From an uncultured Collinsella sp. (GTDB taxonomy: Bacteria; Actinomycetota; Coriobacteriia; Coriobacteriales; Coriobacteriaceae), in the NCBI GenBank assembly GCA_902495085.1, contig CABUWA010000027.1, positions 1-16,817 on the forward strand: a stretch of DNA of 16,817 bases, read 5' to 3'. A program made the translations under genes and the position numbers. Below are positions 13,326-16,817 of this stretch, one piece after another. The notes beneath the pieces are model-generated. The model made no database searches, was not told the origin of the DNA, and saw nothing but the letters and a program-made list of their open reading frames with translations. Every line of letters begins with the position of its first letter. The first letter of the stretch is position 1.

Positions 13326-15086
13326 ATGGAATCGATCGTTAAGTTCTTGGAGAAAGGTCAGCCGTACTTCGACAAGGTCTCTAAGAACATCTACCTTCAG
13401 GCCATTAAAGACGGCTTTTTGGCAGCAATGCCCATCATCCTGTCTTCTTCTGTCTTCCTGCTTATTTCGACCCTGCCGGGCGTTGTCGCCACGGTCGGCG
13501 GCTTTACGCTGCCCGACTGGTGGAACGTCGACGTCGTGAACTTCTGCAACAAGGTTTACAACTTCACGATGGGCGTCGTGGGCATCATGGTCGCCGGCAC
13601 CACCGCAAGCGCGCTGACCGGCTCCAAGAACCGCCGCATGCCTGCCGGCAAGGCCATCAACGCCACGAGCACCATGGTCGCCGCCATGTGCGCTATGCTC
13701 ATCTTGGCCGTTACCCAGACGAGTGCCAAGATCGACGGCGCCGATGTCTCGGTGTTCTTTACCGACAACATGGGCACCAAGGGCCTACTGAGCTCCTTTG
13801 TCGCCGCATTTGCCACGGTCAACATCTATGCCTTCTGCATTAAGCGAGACATCACCATCAAGCTGCCCAAAGAAGTCCCCGGCGCCATCGCCCAGAACTT
13901 CCGCGACATCTTCGCCTTCAGCTTCTCCATCCTGTTTGTCGCCGTCATCGACGTTATCTGCCGCACCTGCTTGGCCGTCCCGTTTGCCAACGTCATCTCC
14001 ACGCTGGTGAGCCCGCTGTTCGCCGCTGCCGATTCCTACGCCGGCCTCGCCCTCATCTGGTTCATGATCCCGCTGTTCTGGTTCATGGGCATCCACGGCC
14101 CCTCGGTCGTTAAGCCTGCCCTCAACGCCGCGCTGTTTGGCAACATCACCACCAACCTCGCCACGCTGCAGGCCGGCGGTCACCCCGCCCTCGCCCTGAC
14201 CGAGAACTTCGGTAACTACATCGGCGAACTCGGCGGCACCGGCGCCACGTTCATTGTCCCGATCATCTTCCTGCTCTTTATGCGCTCCAAGCAGCTCAAG
14301 GCCGTCGGCAAAGCCTCTGTCGTACCCGTGATGTTCGCCGTCAACGAACCGCTGCTGTTCGCCGCGCCCATCATCCTCAACCCGTACTTCCTGATCCCGT
14401 TCCTGTTTGCCCCCGTGGCCAACGTCCTCATTGGTAAGTTCTTCATCGACTTTTTGGGCATGAACGGCTTTATCTATGCCATGCCGTGGGCACTCCCCGG
14501 ACCGATCGGCACCTTCATCGACACCAACTTCCAGCCGATCTCTCTGGTCCTGGTTGTCGTCCTGCTGGTCGTTGACTTCTTAATCTACTACCCGTTCTGC
14601 AAGGCCTACGACAACGTCCTGTGCAAGCAGGAGGCCGAGACCCTGGCCGAAGAAGAGGCCGAGGAGACCAAGGCCGTCAAGACCGCTGCCGCCCCCGCCG
14701 TTGAGGCTCCTGTTGTCGAGACCGCTTCTGCCACTGAGGCCTCCGCAGCTCCGTCCGCCCTTAAGGGCAAGGATCTGAGGGTTCTGGTTCTGTGCGCTGG
14801 CGCCGGCACCTCTGCACTGCTCGCCAACGCGCTTAAGGAAGGCGCCGACGAGCTGGGCATCGACATTACCGCCAACGCCGGTGCCTACGGCAGCCACTAC
14901 GCCATCATGGACCAGTACAACGTCATCGTCCTGGCTCCGCAGGTTCGCACCTATTACAACGAGATGAAGGCCGACACCGACCGCCTGGGCATCACGCTGC
15001 TGTCGCCCAAGGGCAAACAGTACATCGACCTCACTAAGGATCCCAAGGGTGCCGTCGCCTGGATCGAGGAAAACCTCGAGGCATAA
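13326..15086 (+). CDS. lacE: Lactose-family PTS permease EIICB, copy 2
   Basis: This 586-aa permease shares the architecture of copy 1: EIIC membrane domain (about 1-425, with GIHGPSVVKP containing His257 and NEPLLFAAP with Glu341), then an acidic and Ala/Pro-rich linker (about 430-480). The EIIB domain has the phospho-cysteine Cys490 in VLVLCAGAGTSA (bases 14793-14795). There is no EIIA domain. The N-terminus ESIVKFLEKGQPYFDKVSKNIYLQAIKDGF is lactose-family, but several loops differ from copy 1, so the sugar need not be the same. AGAGGAG lies about 8 nt before the ATG. It follows lacG2 and ends at a bidirectional terminator. The gene is lacE by family; lactose specificity is inference from the paired LacG. 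Confidence 0.88.
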   Translation: MESIVKFLEKGQPYFDKVSKNIYLQAIKDGFLAAMPIILSSSVFLLISTLPGVVATVGGFTLPDWWNVDVVNFCNKVYNFTMGVVGIMVAGTTASALTGSKNRRMPAGKAINATSTMVAAMCAMLILAVTQTSAKIDGADVSVFFTDNMGTKGLLSSFVAAFATVNIYAFCIKRDITIKLPKEVPGAIAQNFRDIFAFSFSILFVAVIDVICRTCLAVPFANVISTLVSPLFAAADSYAGLALIWFMIPLFWFMGIHGPSVVKPALNAALFGNITTNLATLQAGGHPALALTENFGNYIGELGGTGATFIVPIIFLLFMRSKQLKAVGKASVVPVMFAVNEPLLFAAPIILNPYFLIPFLFAPVANVLIGKFFIDFLGMNGFIYAMPWALPGPIGTFIDTNFQPISLVLVVVLLVVDFLIYYPFCKAYDNVLCKQEAETLAEEEAEETKAVKTAAAPAVEAPVVETASATEASAAPSALKGKDLRVLVLCAGAGTSALLANALKEGADELGIDITANAGAYGSHYAIMDQYNVIVLAPQVRTYYNEMKADTDRLGITLLSPKGKQYIDLTKDPKGAVAWIEENLEA

Positions 15087-15113
15087 GACGCTGACGCCAC
15101 CTGCCGCTCGCAG

Positions 15114-15162
15114 AAAAAAATGGCCCGTGCATCGATGCGTGATGCGCGGGCCATTTTGTTTA
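15114..15162. terminator. Bidirectional terminator between lacE2 and array 2
   Basis: AATGGCCCGTGCATC (15119-15133) and GATGCGCGGGCCATT (15141-15155) form a 15-bp stem with one T-G wobble and a 7-nt loop. A7 precedes it and TTTTGTTT follows. It therefore ends lacE2 on the plus strand and could end transcripts from lacI3 that pass through the palindrome array on the minus strand. Confidence 0.9.
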
Positions 15163-15180
15163 GACCGCACCCGTCCTCCT

Positions 15181-15485
15181 GTTCATCTTAATCTGTAACA
15201 TCTAGCCGAGTTTTTGGGTCCCAGCTGTTACAGATCGAGGTGAACGCACAGGCCAAGCCAAAAATCTCAATCTGTAACATGTAGACCGCTTTTGACCGCT
15301 TAGATGTTACAGATCGAGACAAACAGATGGGTCAATCCAATCAATCTAGATCTGTAACACCTGGCTGGTCATTTCACTCCTAACTGTTACAGATCGAGAC
15401 AAAGATGATGGCTGGGTAGACAAAATCTCAATCTATAACACCTAGTCGAGTTTTCGGGTCCCACCTGTTACAGATTTAGACGAGC
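15181..15485. repeat. Palindromic repeat array 2 (4 units) between lacE2 and lacI3
   Basis: Four units of the array 1 palindrome. Arms: 15186-15200/15226-15240, 15265-15279/15305-15319, 15345-15359/15385-15399 and 15426-15440/15466-15480. All have 15-nt arms (12-14 pairs, typical right arm TGTTACAGATCGAGA) and exactly 25-nt loops. Unit starts are 79, 80 and 81 bp apart and spacers are 24-26 nt of unrelated sequence. Only the first unit extends to 20-bp arms (15181-15200/15226-15245), as in array 1. Loops fall into types: TCTAGCCGAGTTTTT (first unit and array 1 unit 1; the fourth is similar), GTAGACCGCTTTTGACC (second unit and array 1 unit 2), and a divergent third. The array ends 14-18 nt from the lacI3 stop. 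I see no gene in 15087-15498. Confidence 0.9.
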
Positions 15486-15498
15486 AGGCCGAGCACGT

Positions 15499-16509
15499 CT
15501 ACGCCCGCAGATCCCTTACGCTGGAACGCTCGACCAACACGCCCGAGACGAGCGTACGACTTCTGGAGCTCGGGGCTTCCAGACCTGCGACGACCTCGTT
15601 AAGCGCACGGATGCCCAGTTCGCGGTGGCGAAACTTCACCGACGTCAGAATCGAGTTGGGAATTGTCTTGTAAAGCTCGTCATCAAAGCCGATCACGGAC
15701 ACGTCGTCGGGCACACTGAGCCCTTTGTCACGTAGAGCCATCATCACGCCGTTTGCCATGCAGTCGTTAGCAGCGAGGACCGCCGTGCAATCGGGCTTAT
15801 CGGCAAGCACAAGGCCCGCGGCATAGCCACTATCCGCATTCCAATCGCCTTGCAGAGGCTCGGGCGGCTCAATGCCACGCGCCTCGAGTGCCGCACGCCA
15901 ACCTTTCATACGGCACTGGCTCGACAGCGACTCTTTTTTACCAGAGACGAAGTACACGTTCTTGTGCCCGCGATTCAAGAAGTACTCGCACGCCATGCGC
16001 GCACCACCCTCTTGATCGTCACTGACGGTAGAGCAGGTAGGATGCTCCATCGGCGTGATAATCACCGTCTTGAGGTCTTTCGGAGCCTCAAAGGTATCAA
16101 AGTCATCGACCATCTGACGCAGGTTGAAGATCATGCCATCAACAGGCAGCTGCGACATCCTACGCGCCGCATCGGCAAGGGTCATCTTCTCCCCCGCCCG
16201 CTTCTTAATCATCGTAAGCGCAAAACCGCGTTCTTCGGCGGCATCGGCGATACCGTCAATCATGTCCACAGCGCCTCCCGACAAGTGGAACATCACCACG
16301 CCGATGCACCCGTAACGGCCCAACTTGAGTGAACGCGCGGCAAAGTTGGCTCGAAACCCGAGCGCCTCCATTGCCGAATGGACCTTATCGCGTGTCGACT
16401 CTCGCACGCTATCGGGCTCGTTGATCACGCGCGACACCGTCTTGAGAGAAACACCAGCGGCAATCGCCACATCATTCATTGAGACATTTTTCTTGTCCAT
16501 CGTTGCCAC
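15499..16509 (-). CDS. LacI-family transcriptional repressor 3 (divergent from a third EIIC gene)
   Basis: This 336-aa regulator has a helix-turn-helix at about residues 10-28 (MNDVAIAAGVSLKTVSR), the hinge FRANFAARSLKLG, and a periplasmic-binding-like effector domain. I kept the GTG start at 16507-16509 because GGAG lies 5 nt upstream; the in-frame ATG at 16500 is 14 nt from it. The recognition-helix pair is Leu-Lys, distinct from repressors 1 and 2. It is divergent from the permease gene at 16784, and a perfect palindromic operator lies between. Its stop is only 14-18 nt from palindrome array 2, with the bidirectional terminator beyond, so its transcript probably contains all four hairpins. 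Its overall similarity to repressors 1 and 2 (for example PVDGM, RGDW/QGDWNADSGYAAG) suggests duplication with divergence. Confidence 0.88.
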   Translation of the reverse strand: MATMDKKNVSMNDVAIAAGVSLKTVSRVINEPDSVRESTRDKVHSAMEALGFRANFAARSLKLGRYGCIGVVMFHLSGGAVDMIDGIADAAEERGFALTMIKKRAGEKMTLADAARRMSQLPVDGMIFNLRQMVDDFDTFEAPKDLKTVIITPMEHPTCSTVSDDQEGGARMACEYFLNRGHKNVYFVSGKKESLSSQCRMKGWRAALEARGIEPPEPLQGDWNADSGYAAGLVLADKPDCTAVLAANDCMANGVMMALRDKGLSVPDDVSVIGFDDELYKTIPNSILTSVKFRHRELGIRALNEVVAGLEAPSSRSRTLVSGVLVERSSVRDLRA

Positions 16510-16581
16510 TGCTTCTCCAGTCGGTTTTACATCGCTTGTTTTTGCGTTCTAGCATACACTACCTGCCTGACTGATAAATCA

Positions 16582-16606
16582 ACCGTTTACCGGACAATAT
16601 CGACCA
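16582..16606. promoter_or_regulatory. ACCGTTTACCG motif joined to a GAACA-type box
   Basis: ACCGTTTACCG (16582-16592) abuts GGACAATATCGACCA (16592-16606), which matches GAACAATATCGAACA at 5370-5384 in 13 of 15 bases. It is the same pair of motifs seen upstream of lacF and lacAB. Confidence 0.4.
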
Positions 16607-16638
16607 CTCACCCGTATATCCTTGTTGCTCTTCCAAAA

Positions 16639-16682
16639 ATGTCTTACGTTGTCATTAACGAAATGACAACGTTGTCATTTCG
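16639..16682. promoter_or_regulatory. LacI-type operators O3 and O4, including a perfect 24-bp palindrome
   Basis: Bases 16659-16682 are a perfect 24-bp palindrome centred on a CpG (16670-16671); its core is AATGACAACGTTGTCATT. Upstream, ACGTTGTCATT (16646-16656) repeats its right half, with a left half shifted by one base; centres are 23 bp apart. The pair lies 102-145 nt before the ATG of the downstream permease and 130 nt from lacI3. By form and position it is the operator of repressor 3, and the symmetric match to the consensus suggests the tightest site in the window. Confidence 0.8.
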
Positions 16683-16783
16683 CAATGCCTTCCTTAAACA
16701 GGAAGGTTTCCGGGCAGTCCTGACCATCCATCGACGACCAGTTCCATCCACATGCATCGCGCATCAAGTAGCAAAGGAGCTCT

Positions 16784-16817
16784 ATGGACGCCATCGTAAA
16801 GATGCTCGAAAAGCATC
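16784..16817 (+). CDS. Third PTS permease EIIC, 5' end only
   Basis: Eleven codons are visible, reading MDAIVKMLEKH, before the window ends. They align with MESIVKFLEKG of EIICB copy 2 and MEQLIATIEKG of copy 1. AAAGGAG lies about 5 nt before the ATG. Together with the divergent repressor 3 and its operator, this indicates a third lactose/cellobiose-family permease module. Domain content and substrate cannot be judged from this fragment. Confidence 0.7.
   Translation, partial: MDAIVKMLEKH

Noticed and set aside
15181..15485. CRISPR-like look: regular repeats with 24-26-nt unique spacers
   Set aside because: Repeats are 55-nt palindromes with variable loops and imperfect arms, only 2 and 4 units are present, spacers are shorter than usual, and there are no cas genes or leader.

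Overview
The window (about 60% GC, strongly GC/C-ending codons, Shine-Dalgarno sites of the AAGGAG type) looks like the chromosome of a gut actinobacterium of the class Coriobacteriia, most plausibly Collinsella. This assignment rests on gene content and style only and could not be checked against a database. Almost everything serves PTS uptake of lactose or related beta-galactosides and the tagatose-6-phosphate pathway.

Layout. (1) 1-3248, minus strand: lacA and lacB (galactose-6-phosphate isomerase subunits), a 377-nt gap holding large hairpins, then lacX (aldose-epimerase-like) and lacC (tagatose-6-phosphate kinase, running off the left edge). (2) 3249-5201, minus strand: a promoter region rich in GAACA boxes, a terminator, an unrecognised membrane protein, a REP-like repeat block, a terminator, and a monocistronic lacF (EIIA-Lac). 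(3) 5416-10059: lacI-type repressor 1 divergent from lacE1-lacG1 (EIICB plus 6-phospho-beta-galactosidase). (4) 10328-15086: repressor 2 divergent from a second lacG-lacE pair in the order lacG2-lacE2. (5) 15499-16817: repressor 3 divergent from a third EIIC gene cut by the right edge. None of the complete EIICB proteins carries an EIIA domain, so the single LacF probably serves them all. Sugar would enter as the 6-phosphate, be split by LacG, and the galactose-6-phosphate be processed by LacAB and LacC. A LacD aldolase is not in the window.

The most unusual DNA is non-coding. Two arrays (2 and 4 copies) of one 55-nt palindromic unit, with 15-nt arms, an invariant 25-nt loop and a 79-81 bp period, fill both convergent junctions (lacG1/lacI2 and lacE2/lacI3). 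Each ends 10-18 nt from the stop codon of the lacI gene. The inner stem shows one compensatory base-pair exchange. The three divergent lacI intergenic regions carry related but distinct dyad operators of the form AATGnnnACGTnnnCATT, including a perfect 24-bp palindrome next to repressor 3. A second motif, ACCGTTYRCSG, often with GAACA boxes beside it, occurs once or more in all five promoter regions and is a candidate site for a shared regulator encoded elsewhere.
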